Assembly: GCA_039583345.1 (NCBI GenBank)
Contig: JAZDSJ010000002.1
Location: 1 to 64,000, forward strand
Direction of reading: 5' to 3'
DNA: 64,000 bases
DNA from: Tectiglobus diatomicola
Lineage (GTDB): Bacteria; Pseudomonadota; Alphaproteobacteria; Rhizobiales; Hyphomicrobiaceae
In this document: positions 1 to 9,700 of the stretch, piece after piece
Numbering within the stretch: position 1 is the stretch's first letter
Layout of the letters: each line of letters starts with the position of its first letter
The notes under the pieces: generated by a model
The model's database searches: none
The model's input: only the letters and a program-made list of their open reading frames with translations
What the model was told of the DNA's origin: nothing
Position numbers and translations under genes: made by a program

Positions 1-116
1 AGTATTTTTTTTACGTGTAGTCTATCTCCTCTCTTCATGTCCAAAACAAATTTATTCGAATTTAAGCAATAATATCATGTAGGTTTACAATGCCGGACTA
101 TTGCAATTTGATCAAC

Positions 117-605
117 TTAACGGCCAAATACTGATCCTCGTTTGCCTAAATTTTTGAACATTTGAGACAGTAGCCCTTCTTCGTTGTTATTAGCAGCTGG
201 TGTTGTACGCGTCACGAAATCAAAAATGCGACCGTCTTTGAAACCATAGTTTGCCACTCTTCCGACACTTCCATTGTTATTAAAATATATCGCAAATATT
301 TTCCTGTCTATTTCCTGAGGATCAAAAAAAGCTACTTGGCGAGCCGTTGAGGAGATATAATAGTAAGCTTGCCCCTTTTGAAACCGTGATACTACCGTCG
401 GTGTGCCTAATAACATGCGAACATTGTCCTGACTCATCCCTTTTTTGACTAGTTTGACGTCTGTAGCGCGAAATTGATGGCCATGTTCGGTGATTTGATA
501 GAAACTTTGACCACAGCCCGTCATAAAAAAAATTAAGCTGCACAAAGGAAGCGTGATACAAAAAAAAATAAACTTATTTGATCTTTTACATTGGGTATAT
601 AACAT
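117..605 (-). CDS. bamE: Outer membrane assembly lipoprotein BamE (SmpA/OmlA family)
   Basis: A small lipoprotein of the BAM complex, which folds beta-barrel proteins into the outer membrane. The 162-residue product starts with a hydrophobic signal ending in a lipobox (FMTGC, lipidated Cys31). The SmpA/OmlA core follows, with the family pattern GMS-x5-R-x-LLGTPTVVS near residues 57-74 and a YYYIS strand after it. The C-terminal 25 residues are polar and probably disordered. The ATG at 603-605 is the only reasonable start for an intact signal peptide. It is divergent from the cytochrome bc1 chaperone gene, as I recall from other Rhizobiales. Confidence 0.93.
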   Translation of the reverse strand: MLYTQCKRSNKFIFFCITLPLCSLIFFMTGCGQSFYQITEHGHQFRATDVKLVKKGMSQDNVRMLLGTPTVVSRFQKGQAYYYISSTARQVAFFDPQEIDRKIFAIYFNNNGSVGRVANYGFKDGRIFDFVTRTTPAANNNEEGLLSQMFKNLGKRGSVFGR

Positions 606-688
606 TACATAATCCTCGCTCGTTTAGATCGTTATAACTTAGTTATACATTCCAATACGAAATATCGTGAGACCATGATTAGCGTAAC

Positions 689-717
689 TTGTCACATAAC
701 TCTTATCTTAATAATTT
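689..717 (+). promoter_or_regulatory. Candidate sigma-70 promoter for the chaperone-DUF177 genes
   Basis: TTGTCA (689-694), a 17-base spacer and TAATTT (712-717) lie just before the first gene of the rightward block. Transcription would begin near position 724. An ATG at 725 would then be leaderless, which favours the ATG at 767 as the true start. This was found by eye only. Confidence 0.4.
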
Positions 718-766
718 TTAGTATATGTTAAAGTTGTTTTTGTATTACATACATAGGTTTATTATC

Positions 767-1324
767 ATGCAGATTTTAGCGAATTGGCTACGCAGTTTTA
801 AATGTCATAACCAGCAATCGACAAAAATTTACGCCTCCATCGTTGCACAGGTACGTAACCCTGTATTCTATATGCACTATGGTATTAAAGATACTATAAC
901 TGGCCGTTATGAGCTACTTGCAGTGCATGTTGCTCTTACACTTGCCGTGTTACGTCTCTGTGAAACAGCCAATGGTCCCGTATCACGAGGTATTGTTGAA
1001 TCTTTTATTACAGACATGGACGATAACTTCCGAGAAATAGGCATTGGAGATATGAGTGTTCCCAAACATGTTAAGAAAGTATCAGCAGGCTTACTAGAGC
1101 GCTCTATTGACTATATTTATAGTCTTAAAAATGATGACAGATCCGCTCTTGAGAAACATCTGGCAAAGTACTTAGGAAGTAGAAATAAAGAGCTTAACAT
1201 TCCTTGCCTTATAGAATACATAGTTGCATCATACACGAAAATGTCAGAATGTGCAGATAACATGTATGATCAAACAGACTTGTTTGCCAATCCTGCAAAT
1301 TACATACTTTCCCCAGTAGTGTGA
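767..1324 (+). CDS. Ubiquinol-cytochrome c chaperone family protein (CBP3-like)
   Basis: Predicted assembly chaperone for the cytochrome bc1 complex (complex III), acting at the inner membrane. The product has the family N-terminal pattern: AxIVAQ-R-P-FY-YG-DT-GR-(D/E)L followed by a helical HVALTLAVLRL segment. The remaining helices contain IGIGDMSVPKHVKK, which matches the conserved region near the middle of the domain. An upstream in-frame ATG at 725 has no ribosome binding site and lies at the presumed transcription start. The ATG at 767 has TAGG 9 bases upstream, so 185 residues is my choice. It is followed 69 bases later by the DUF177 gene. Confidence 0.85.
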   Translation: MQILANWLRSFKCHNQQSTKIYASIVAQVRNPVFYMHYGIKDTITGRYELLAVHVALTLAVLRLCETANGPVSRGIVESFITDMDDNFREIGIGDMSVPKHVKKVSAGLLERSIDYIYSLKNDDRSALEKHLAKYLGSRNKELNIPCLIEYIVASYTKMSECADNMYDQTDLFANPANYILSPVV

Positions 1325-1393
1325 TCTTACTTTGTATTAAGAAGTTAAGTAAAGATGAAATTCAAGCTTAAATATAATTGGTGAACAACACTT

Positions 1394-1924
1394 ATGCATT
1401 TACTTAATTGGTCGCATCAGGTCAAAGACCTTGGGAAAAAAAGGACTGAATTTAAACGCGTTGCAACAGTTGATGAATGTCGTACTGTAGCTAGGGCGAT
1501 GAATGTGCTTGCTTGTCAATCTATTGAAGTGACTTACCAAATTATACCACTCACTATGAATAGTTATCGTATAGTAGGAAACTATAGCAGCATAATAGAT
1601 CAGGAGTGTGTTGTAACACTAGATTCAATAAGCTCGCACTTAAATGAAACTTTTGATATAAAGTTCCTCCCTGAAGCAGAAATGCAGATCGTAAATACAT
1701 CAGATTTGGAATGTCCGGACAAAGAGGATCCAGAACTAATAATCAATGATTGCTTGGAACTCGGTTCTTTAATATATGAATTAATAGCATCTAAATTAGA
1801 ACTTTACCCTCGAAAAAAAGGTGCAAAGTTAGAAATAACAGAATCAAAACCATTCTCGTCATGGAAACAAAGATCAGCTTTTGCTAAGCTTGCTCCTTTG
1901 AAACTTAGGCATAGAAAAACATGA
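1394..1924 (+). CDS. DUF177 (YceD-like) domain protein
   Basis: A 176-residue soluble protein of the DUF177/YceD family. Members usually sit next to rpmF or plsX and have been linked to 23S rRNA metabolism; the exact function here is unknown. The diagnostic features are QECVVTLDSI near residue 75, the acidic segment after DIKFLPE, and a C-terminal KPFSSWKQ that matches the family's usual PFA-x-L ending. It lies between the bc1 chaperone and plsX genes, the order known from Rhizobiales. A 241-base gap separates it from plsX, longer than I would expect for a tight operon. Confidence 0.82.
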   Translation: MHLLNWSHQVKDLGKKRTEFKRVATVDECRTVARAMNVLACQSIEVTYQIIPLTMNSYRIVGNYSSIIDQECVVTLDSISSHLNETFDIKFLPEAEMQIVNTSDLECPDKEDPELIINDCLELGSLIYELIASKLELYPRKKGAKLEITESKPFSSWKQRSAFAKLAPLKLRHRKT

Positions 1925-2165
1925 TATTTTTACTGAATTTAATCTCTATTTAAACTTTTAAAAAGCAGAAATTTGATGCATTCTAATCAAAGACTTTACT
2001 TAAATTTCAAAGTTCGTCGTTTCTAGGCAGATAACTTTCTATCAATAACACTGCTATGTGACTAAATGTAAATATAAATTTTAACATAACCAACAACCCA
2101 CAGATGCGAAAGCCATTTTATAATTGTAGGCTTGAGCGTGGTTCTGTTAGTGGCACCGTTAGCAA

Positions 2166-3209
2166 ATGACTACTAAATGTACAATTGCACTTGATGCTAT
2201 GGGTGGTGACTTTGGTCCAGCAGTCATTATTCCTGGCGCATCTATTTCCCTAATCCGTAATCCGCAGCTAAAATTTAAACTTTACGGTGATGAGGCTGCG
2301 ATCACCAAAGAACTAGCTGGTTACCCAAAGTTGGCAGCGAGATCTAACATTTTTCACACAGATAACTCTATCGCTATGGATGACAAACCTAGTCAAGCTC
2401 TTAGGCGGGGTAGAGATTCAAGTATGTGGAAGTCAATTGCTGCTGTGAGGGATGGTGATGCAGATGTTGTCATTTCAGCCGGTAATACTGGAGCATTAAT
2501 GGCAATGACCAAACTTGTATTGCGACCTGTGGCGGGTATAGACCGTCCTGCAATTGCTGCAATTTGGCCAACCGTACATAGTGAATGTATCGTTCTTGAC
2601 GTCGGAGCAAATATAGGTGCCAATGCCAAACAACTTTGCGATTACGCTCTGATGGGTGCCGCGATGGCGCGTGCTCTCTTCCACATTGAGCGTCCTAGCG
2701 TCGGGCTGCTGAATGTGGGGGTAGAAGAAATCAAGGGTGCAAATGAAGTAAAAGAATCTCATGCGAGACTTCGAAAGGCGAATAATCTTCCAATATGGTA
2801 TCATGGTTTTATTGAAGGTGATCAAATTGGACAAGGGCTTGTTAATGTTGTAGTTGTAGAGGGTTTTGCTGGTAACATAGCACTTAAGACCGCTGAGGGT
2901 ACAGCTAAACAGATTAGCAGATATCTTAAAGACTCTATGCAACGTTCTGTATATTCTAAATTAGGAGCTTTTTTAGCTCAAGGCGGGTTTAATGTATTAA
3001 AAAATAAAATGGATCCACGTCGTTCTAATGGTGGTGCTTTTTTGGGATTGAATGGAATTGCTATAAAAAGCCACGGTGGGGCAGACGCTCTAGGGTTTGC
3101 CAGTGCTATTGACATAGGTTGTGATATGGCCGAAGCAAGTCTAGTACGGCGTTTTTCTGAGGACTTAAATAATTTTCATAGTCAAATTTCCGAAAAATTA
3201 GCAAGTTAA
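2166..3209 (+). CDS. plsX: Phosphate acyltransferase PlsX
   Basis: Converts acyl-ACP and phosphate to acyl-phosphate, the first step of phospholipid synthesis with PlsY. The 347-residue length is normal for the family. Typical segments are the N-terminal IALDAMGGDFGP, SAGNTGALMA near residue 105, and DVGANI near residue 140, with GFAGNIALKT in the second half. The ATG at 2166 places the DAMGGD motif at its usual distance. fabH follows after 81 bases, so membrane lipid and fatty acid initiation are encoded together. Several shadow frames on the opposite strand carry no recognisable protein. Confidence 0.97.
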   Translation: MTTKCTIALDAMGGDFGPAVIIPGASISLIRNPQLKFKLYGDEAAITKELAGYPKLAARSNIFHTDNSIAMDDKPSQALRRGRDSSMWKSIAAVRDGDADVVISAGNTGALMAMTKLVLRPVAGIDRPAIAAIWPTVHSECIVLDVGANIGANAKQLCDYALMGAAMARALFHIERPSVGLLNVGVEEIKGANEVKESHARLRKANNLPIWYHGFIEGDQIGQGLVNVVVVEGFAGNIALKTAEGTAKQISRYLKDSMQRSVYSKLGAFLAQGGFNVLKNKMDPRRSNGGAFLGLNGIAIKSHGGADALGFASAIDIGCDMAEASLVRRFSEDLNNFHSQISEKLAS

Positions 3210-3290
3210 ATTTAAATATGACAATCCTTTTGATAAAAAGGTGAGGTCGAGCTATAACATATATAAACATTAACAGTATAGGATACAATT

Positions 3291-4268
3291 GTGGCCATTA
3301 TCCGTTCGGTAATTCGTGGTGTTGGCGCTTATCTTCCGAGCCAAGTTATGACGAATGATGATATGGCGAAGATTCTAGATACAAATGATACTTGGATCAC
3401 AGAACGTACAGGCATCAAGTCACGACATATTGCTTCAGAAAGTGAATTTACATCTGATTTAGGTATTGCAGCGGCAAAGCAGGCGTTGCTTCGAGCAGGT
3501 AGCAGTCCATCAGACATTGATTTAATAATTTGTGCAACTGCGACACCTGATCGAACATTTCCGTCTACATCAGTGAAAATTCAGCATGCACTTGGCGCAA
3601 AAAAAGGAGCAGCGTTCGACATCCAAGCTGTATGCTCTGGATTCATATATGCTTTGGCAACTGCAGACAATTTTTTAAAATCAGGACAGTCAAAACAAGC
3701 TCTTGTTATTGGGGCAGAAACATTTTCTCGCATCTTAGATTGGACAGATCGCACAACTTGTGTCTTATTTGGGGATGGTGCCGGCGCAGTAGTTTTAGAG
3801 GCACAACCTCAGTCCGGAACCTGCGAAGATCGTGGTATTCTGTTGAGCCAACTACGATCAGATGGAAGCTTCGAAAATATGCTTTATGTAGACGGAGGAC
3901 CAAGCTCTACAATGACTGTTGGACATCTACGTATGAACGGGCGTGAAGTTTTTCGACATGCCATACAAAAGATTTCTGATATCATTGAGGAGACCCTAAC
4001 AATGAGCGGACATACAGCATCGGAAATAGATCTCTTTGTTCCACATCAGGCTAATTTGCGTATACTAGATGGGATAGCTAAAAAATTAGGCATAGAAAAT
4101 AATAAAGTTATGAAAACGTTGCATCATCATGGAAATACTTCAGCAGCTTCAATACCACTTGCTCTTAATCAGGCGTTTCAAGAAAATCGTATAAAAAAAG
4201 GTGACATGGTTTTAATGGAGGCCCTGGGAGGTGGATTTACTTGGGGAGCGACTTTAGTACGTTGGTAA
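3291..4268 (+). CDS. fabH: 3-oxoacyl-ACP synthase III FabH
   Basis: Condenses acetyl-CoA with malonyl-ACP to start type II fatty acid synthesis. The catalytic triad is intact: Cys115 in AVCSGF, His252 in VPHQAN and Asn282 in HHGNTS. The glycine-rich C-terminal EALGGGFTWGA is also present. Its 325 residues are standard length. Translation starts with GTG at 3291, since no ATG lies at the right distance for the opening VIRGVGAYLP strand. It sits between plsX and ihfA, as in other Rhizobiales. Confidence 0.97.
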   Translation: MAIIRSVIRGVGAYLPSQVMTNDDMAKILDTNDTWITERTGIKSRHIASESEFTSDLGIAAAKQALLRAGSSPSDIDLIICATATPDRTFPSTSVKIQHALGAKKGAAFDIQAVCSGFIYALATADNFLKSGQSKQALVIGAETFSRILDWTDRTTCVLFGDGAGAVVLEAQPQSGTCEDRGILLSQLRSDGSFENMLYVDGGPSSTMTVGHLRMNGREVFRHAIQKISDIIEETLTMSGHTASEIDLFVPHQANLRILDGIAKKLGIENNKVMKTLHHHGNTSAASIPLALNQAFQENRIKKGDMVLMEALGGGFTWGATLVRW

Positions 4269-4438
4269 GCACATTACTTTCTTGTTTCTATAAAAGTTAT
4301 GAGCAGTTGCTCTGGATTAATTTTAATAAAGGAAATCAAGCACTTCATTATCTGATGTTTGTGGCCTTTCTAGTGATTGACCACACAGTTCAATGGCGTT
4401 AGCATAATGGACTAAAGGAATTTTGAGGTGCTGGAGCC

Positions 4439-4756
4439 ATGATGAGTAAAACACTAACGCGTGCCGATCTAGCTGAAGCTGTTGTAGAGATGGTTGGTCT
4501 GCCGCGTAATGAATCACAAGAATTAGTTGAATTGGTAATAAGTGAAATTTCAACGTCTTTGGCCGAGGGTGAAGCAGTTAAGTTATCATCATTTGGATCT
4601 TTTGGTGTGCGTGATAAAAGTGAACGTATTGGTAGAAATCCAAAAACCGGTGAAGAAGTTCCGATCACGCCTCGTAAAGTTTTGGTATTTAGGCCAAGTA
4701 ATATTATGAAAAATAGAATTAACAACAGTCATATCCGTCGCAGAACAGCAATTTAA
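4439..4756 (+). CDS. ihfA: Integration host factor subunit alpha
   Basis: A small histone-like protein that binds and bends DNA as a heterodimer with IhfB. The N-terminal TLTRADLAEAV helix, the FGSFGVRDK beta-turn and the arm region GRNPKTGEEVPI (Pro of the DNA-intercalating tip) are all clear. A C-terminal FRPSNIMKN helix closes the domain. Two adjacent ATG codons (4439 and 4442) are possible starts. It is the last gene of the plsX-fabH block. The MerR-type regulator that I would expect next in relatives is not visible. Confidence 0.95.
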   Translation: MMSKTLTRADLAEAVVEMVGLPRNESQELVELVISEISTSLAEGEAVKLSSFGSFGVRDKSERIGRNPKTGEEVPITPRKVLVFRPSNIMKNRINNSHIRRRTAI

Positions 4757-5270
4757 TTTTTTCACAAATGACTGATATTTAATCAAGACAAAGTTATTAT
4801 TGCCAAATACCAAATCCTTTGGCATTTTAAGATTAGTGAGAAGATACGGGTTGTAAGCATGTTGCATGCAAAGATTTAAAAACATTAAGTATTGCAAATA
4901 CTTCCATGAAGAATTTATTATCTACAATGAATTATGTTTCGAGAATAAAGCGAAATATTTTTCTGCGACAGTAGCAATTTGGGTTACTATCTGAATAAAC
5001 AAATTACATTATATATTGTATTCATCTTCATGCTTTTAACAAAACTTAATAAAATTAAGATTATTAAATGCTACGATCAGCCAAAAAAATAAAGTAAAGG
5101 ACTTCAGGATTATGTGCTTAGAAATGTATGATTATTTCTGTAACTAATATATTTTGTAAATATAAATTAATAAGAATTTACGAATGGTTATCTGAGTATT
5201 TCATTCAAGATTAACTTTAGCATTAGCTATTATCGCCAAGTACCTTATAATTGCGTTTGATTTTTGAATG
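4757..5270. other. Gene-free interval after ihfA
   Basis: 514 bases of AT-rich sequence between the convergent ends of ihfA and the PCu(A)C gene. It contains the terminator-like hairpin at 4801-4828 and no open frame that resembles a known family. A MerR-family gene is expected here from relatives, but I could not read any relic of one. Confidence 0.5.
4801..4828 (+). terminator. Probable rho-independent terminator of the plsX-fabH-ihfA block
   Basis: A perfect 7-base stem (TGCCAAA at 4801-4807 with TTTGGCA at 4818-4824) with a 10-base loop, followed by TTTT. It lies 45 bases past the ihfA stop codon. Confidence 0.5.
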
Positions 5271-5735
5271 TTAGTGAATATTACGAGTACTTTCAGTATT
5301 AAATAGTACTTCAACTTTACCAGCAATCTTAAAATTCAAAATAACATTAAATTGCTCTCCCGCGATTAAAGGAGCCTTTAAGCCAATGAACATTAAGTGA
5401 TGGCCCCCTGGTTTGAGATTGACTTTAGTTTTGGGCATAATGTTTAACCCTCCTTTAACCATCCGCATCCTCATGATACCATCATCAATTTTTATAGAGT
5501 GTATTTCAACACTTTCGCTAATATCACTCTCAACAGAAACAAGGCAGTCTTCAACGGTACCAGTATTTAAGATGCTTAAATATCCAGCACCAACACTTGC
5601 TCCCGCTGGTGTTTCACGAGCCCTAGGTTTTTCAATGATCAATGACGAGGATAAAATATCGTCTGAATATGCTCGTTCTACCATACCAACCAAAGTTAGT
5701 ATTACAGCCCAATATATATAATTAGAAGGTAACAT
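5271..5735 (-). CDS. Periplasmic copper chaperone PCu(A)C family protein
   Basis: Predicted periplasmic Cu(I) chaperone that helps load the copper sites of cytochrome oxidase. The chosen start at 5735 gives a signal peptide of about 24 residues ending near VERAYS and a 154-residue precursor. The frame stays open to 5801, but the extension has no family match. The internal start has an AAGAGAATAAG leader. Metal-binding residues include the His in EIHSIKI and the His-x-Met in GGHHLMF, following the family spacing H-x10-M-x21-H-x-M. The Met that usually follows the first His is replaced, so copper affinity may differ. It is convergent with ihfA. Confidence 0.85.
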   Translation of the reverse strand: MLPSNYIYWAVILTLVGMVERAYSDDILSSSLIIEKPRARETPAGASVGAGYLSILNTGTVEDCLVSVESDISESVEIHSIKIDDGIMRMRMVKGGLNIMPKTKVNLKPGGHHLMFIGLKAPLIAGEQFNVILNFKIAGKVEVLFNTESTRNIH

Positions 5736-6194
5736 TCTTATTCTCTTTTTTCGGTAGATTAAAGTTGATAAAGATTTTTTGTTTAAACATTTATAAGGCA
5801 AATCTTAGTATTTGTTGCTTCAAACAATAATACTAAAAAGTTTTCACTAACATTCATAAAAACTGTAAAAACAATCTTAATTCACACATGAATGTCCGGT
5901 AGACCATAAGAATTTTAAAACTACGATAGAGTGCCCGGATAAAACTAAAAATACTATTGTTTGATTTTGATGTTTTTGAACATGATGCTTATTTGTTCCG
6001 ACTAGTTTTGAAGTCAATGTAACTTTTTAGCAATTTCAAATTACCTATTATTGTACAGTGCTTTTGACAAGAAAGTTGTGACAAATTAATTGACATTAAT
6101 TAAGAAATATGCAGTTTTTAATTGTAATTTTCACGCTTTATTAAAAATTGGTGTACCTATTAATTTCACCAATACAATTGCATGGACTAATACA
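5736..6194. other. Divergent intergenic region between the PCu(A)C and sdhE genes
   Basis: 459 bases without a credible gene. It should hold the promoters of both divergent genes. Only the one for sdhE-mfd (6064-6092) is readable. In several relatives recG lies next to sdhE; no recG trace is visible here. Confidence 0.4.
6064..6092 (+). promoter_or_regulatory. Candidate sigma-70 promoter for sdhE-mfd
   Basis: TTGACA (6064-6069), a 17-base spacer and TAATTG (6087-6092). The sdhE frame is open back to position 6090, but that start would lie inside the -10 element. This supports the ATG at 6195 as the true start. Confidence 0.45.
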
Positions 6195-6488
6195 ATGTCT
6201 GAAATATCCAAGACCGTTGACACGCGTCGTAAGCGTGCTATGTTTAGAGCTAATTACCGCGGTACTAAAGAGATGGATTGGGTTTTAGGTAAATTCGCTA
6301 AAGCTACACTCTTTGATATGGTGGATCCGAAGTTATCAACTTTCGAGTTACTTCTAACGGTTGCAGATCAGCAGATAAGTGATTGGATTTCAATGCCGGA
6401 TAGCTGTGATAATCCTAATTATACTGAAATAATTACAGAGATTCGCCATTTCCATGGTTTAGGTAACAGAACCTGCGTTCAAAGTTAA
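6195..6488 (+). CDS. sdhE: Succinate dehydrogenase flavinylation factor SdhE (DUF339)
   Basis: Promotes covalent FAD attachment to SdhA, so it is needed for complex II. From the ATG at 6195 the product is 97 residues, the usual family size. It has the signature RRKRAMFRANYRGTKEMD, including the conserved RG-x2-E-(M/L)-D, and the WI-x-MP element in the second half. The 35 codons upstream of this ATG are open but have no family similarity and overlap the promoter. mfd follows after 239 bases, a neighbour pair known from Rhizobiales. Confidence 0.92.
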   Translation: MSEISKTVDTRRKRAMFRANYRGTKEMDWVLGKFAKATLFDMVDPKLSTFELLLTVADQQISDWISMPDSCDNPNYTEIITEIRHFHGLGNRTCVQS

Positions 6489-6727
6489 GTTGAATAAAGT
6501 TGTAGTAAAACATTTAGCAAAAAACTATACAAATTTCTTTACATGAAACTATTTGAACAAATTGGCTAAATTTTACCATCGTACCCCCATTAAAAACACA
6601 TGGAACGGCATCATTAGCTGCATACAAGTGAAACTCCAAAACTTTTAAAGTGTTATACTGTTTCAATTAACGGTATTCCGGCTTAATAATGTGTGTTTCA
6701 AGTACCCTTAAGATATGACTACATGAA

Positions 6728-9700
6728 ATGCGATCTATGAGTCAGCCAGACGCAAAGACCTTAACCAGTGAACAAGGTATTTATTTTACTCATACTCCAG
6801 AGGGTTACGATGCGTTAGTATTAACTCAACTCTTACGCGATGTCTCTAACCATGGAAAGTGTGCTACTCTTCTTCATGTAACAAGAGACGATCGCCGTTT
6901 AGACACAATGGAAAAAGCCCTAGCTTTTTTCGCCCCTAATACGCGCGTAGTAAGCCTACCTGCTTGGGATACAGTACCTTACGATCGCGTAAGTCCTAAC
7001 ACGGATGTTGTGGCCAGACGGATTACTGCGTTAGTTCGACTTGCCCTGAGTATTGGCAAGGAACCAATAATTGTTCTCACAACCGTAAATGCTGTTGTAC
7101 AACGTTTGCCGCCTCGAATGTTTGTACGACAAGCTATGCGCCAAATTGCCCCAGGGCAACGCATCGACATAAATCGTTTGCTACATCGCCTGCAACTTGG
7201 AGGATATATACGTACAGGCACAGTTATCGAACCGGGAGAATTTGCGCTACGCGGCGGAATCTTAGATCTTTTTCCACCAGGACGTACAAATCCAGTTCGC
7301 CTCGATTTTTTTGGAGATACATTAGAAAGTATTAAGCCATTTGATCCAAACACTCAAAGAACGAATAGACTATTACAAAAACTATTAATTTTACCAGTTA
7401 GTGAAGTCGCACATAGTGAAGAGGCCATAAAAAATTTTCGTAAGAAATATGTCGAACTTTTTGGTGGTTCTACAAATAACGATTTACTTTATGAAACCGT
7501 GAGCGCAGGTCAACGTTACCATGGCATGGAGAACTGGCTTTCTTTATTCCATGATCGGCTTGAAACACTTTTTGATTACATTGGCGATGCAAACATCACT
7601 TTTGACCATATGGCAAATGATTCTATGTGTCAGCGTTTTGAACAAATTACTGAACATTATGAATCGCGTCTTAATTCTTTAGAGATATCGGCATTTGGTG
7701 CACCTCCTTATAAACCTGTTCCACCTCAAGAAATGTACATAGATCAAAAAGAATGGAACGAGCTATTATCATCACGCCAAGTTGCAAAATTTCATCCATT
7801 TTCTCCTCCACCACCAGCTCCAACACGCAGCTCCAATACTCAGGTTGGTAGGAATTTTACACCTGAGCGTCAGGCCCCGGATACGGATTTATTTGGTGCA
7901 GTAATTGGATATCTAAAAGTACGTCTGTCCAAAAAAAAACGTACTATAATTGCAGCATGGACACCTGGCTCTCGTGAACGCTTAATAAAGCTTATTAGAG
8001 AACGTGGATTTGAGAATTTACGAGCTGTCGATACTTTTCACGATGCACTTAAATTACCTGTAAAACTAGTTAGTGTTTGCACCTTGGTAATAGAACGCGG
8101 CTTTGAATCACCTGAGTTATGCGTAGTTGCTGAACAAGATATTTTAGGTGATAGACTAATCCGCAATCGCCGGCGCAGAAAAAAAGCAAGTGATATCATC
8201 ACAGAAGCAACAGCAATGGCACTAGGTGATCTTGTTGTTCATTCTGAACACGGCATTGGTAGATTTGACGGTTTGAAAACCATTGAAGCACTGGGTGCAG
8301 CTCATGATTGTGTTGAAATAGTATATTCAGGAGGTGATAAACTTTTTCTCCCTGTAGAGAATATCGAACTATTATCACGTTATGGATCAAATGCACAAAG
8401 TGCTCAGCTTGATAAACTTGGAGGTTCTGGATGGCAAGCTCGTAAATCAAGGCTTAAAAGACGCCTTCTAGAGATGGCAGCTGAGTTGATAAAGGTTGCT
8501 GCTCTTCGCGAAATACGCAAAGCACCGATCTTAAAAGTACCTGATAGGGAATATGATGAGTTACGCGCACGTTTTCCTTTTGAGGAAACTGAGGATCAAT
8601 TATCAAGCATACAAGCTACTGCCGATGATCTCGCTTCCGGAAAACCGATGGATAGACTAGTATGCGGCGATGTTGGCTTTGGTAAAACAGAAGTCGCATT
8701 ACGCAGCGCGTTTATCGCTGCTATGAATGGAGTTCAAGTTGCTGTAGTCGTGCCAACAACACTACTAGCACGCCAACATTTTCGAACATTTTCAGCTCGC
8801 TTTAAGGGTTTCCCCCTTAATATCGGTCAAGCGTCTCGTCTCGTTGGAAGTAAAGAGTTAAATGCAACAAAAAAAGGAATAGCAGACGGTTCCATAGATA
8901 TCGTAGTAGGTACTCATACGCTGCTTAGTAAATCAATTTCGTTTGCTAACCTTGGGTTACTTATTATAGATGAAGAGCAGCACTTTGGTGTAGCTCATAA
9001 AGAGCGATTGAAGCATCTCAAACAAGATATTCATGTATTAACATTATCTGCAACACCAATTCCACGAACACTTCAGTTAGCACTCTCTGGGGTCAGAGAA
9101 CTTTCATTAATTAGTACGCCGCCTATCGACCGCTTAGCAGTTAGAACATACATCTCCCCATTCGATCCAGTGATCCTTCGTGACGCTCTTCGTCGTGAGC
9201 GCTATCGAGGCGGACAATCGTTTTATGTCGCGCCTCGTATTTCAGATTTAGATGAGATGTCTGAGTTCTTAAAAGAGTATGTTCCTGAATTACGAGTCGC
9301 TCAGGCTCATGCGCAGATACCTCCGAGTGAAATTGAACGAATAATGAATGCCTTTTATGACGGTGAATTTGATATACTAATGTCTACAGCTATAGTAGAA
9401 TCTGGACTAGATGTTCCTAATGCTAATACCATGATCGTTCATCGTGCCGATATGTTTGGTCTTGGTCAACTTTATCAGCTTCGTGGTCGTGTTGGTCGTT
9501 CAAAAACTCGTGCATACGCTTATTTCACTACCCCGCCTGGTAAAAAACTTACAGATATGGCTAATAAACGACTAAAAGTTCTTCAGTCCTTGGATACGCT
9601 CGGAGCAGGTTTCTCACTTGCCAGCCATGATCTTGACTTACGTGGTGGCGGAAACCTTCTAGGTGAAGAGCAAACTGGACACATCAAAGAAGTCGGATTC

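Noticed and set aside
2496..2942. 148-codon frame antisense to plsX.
   Set aside because: It lies wholly inside a conserved gene, has no recognisable domain and is explained by codon bias on the coding strand.
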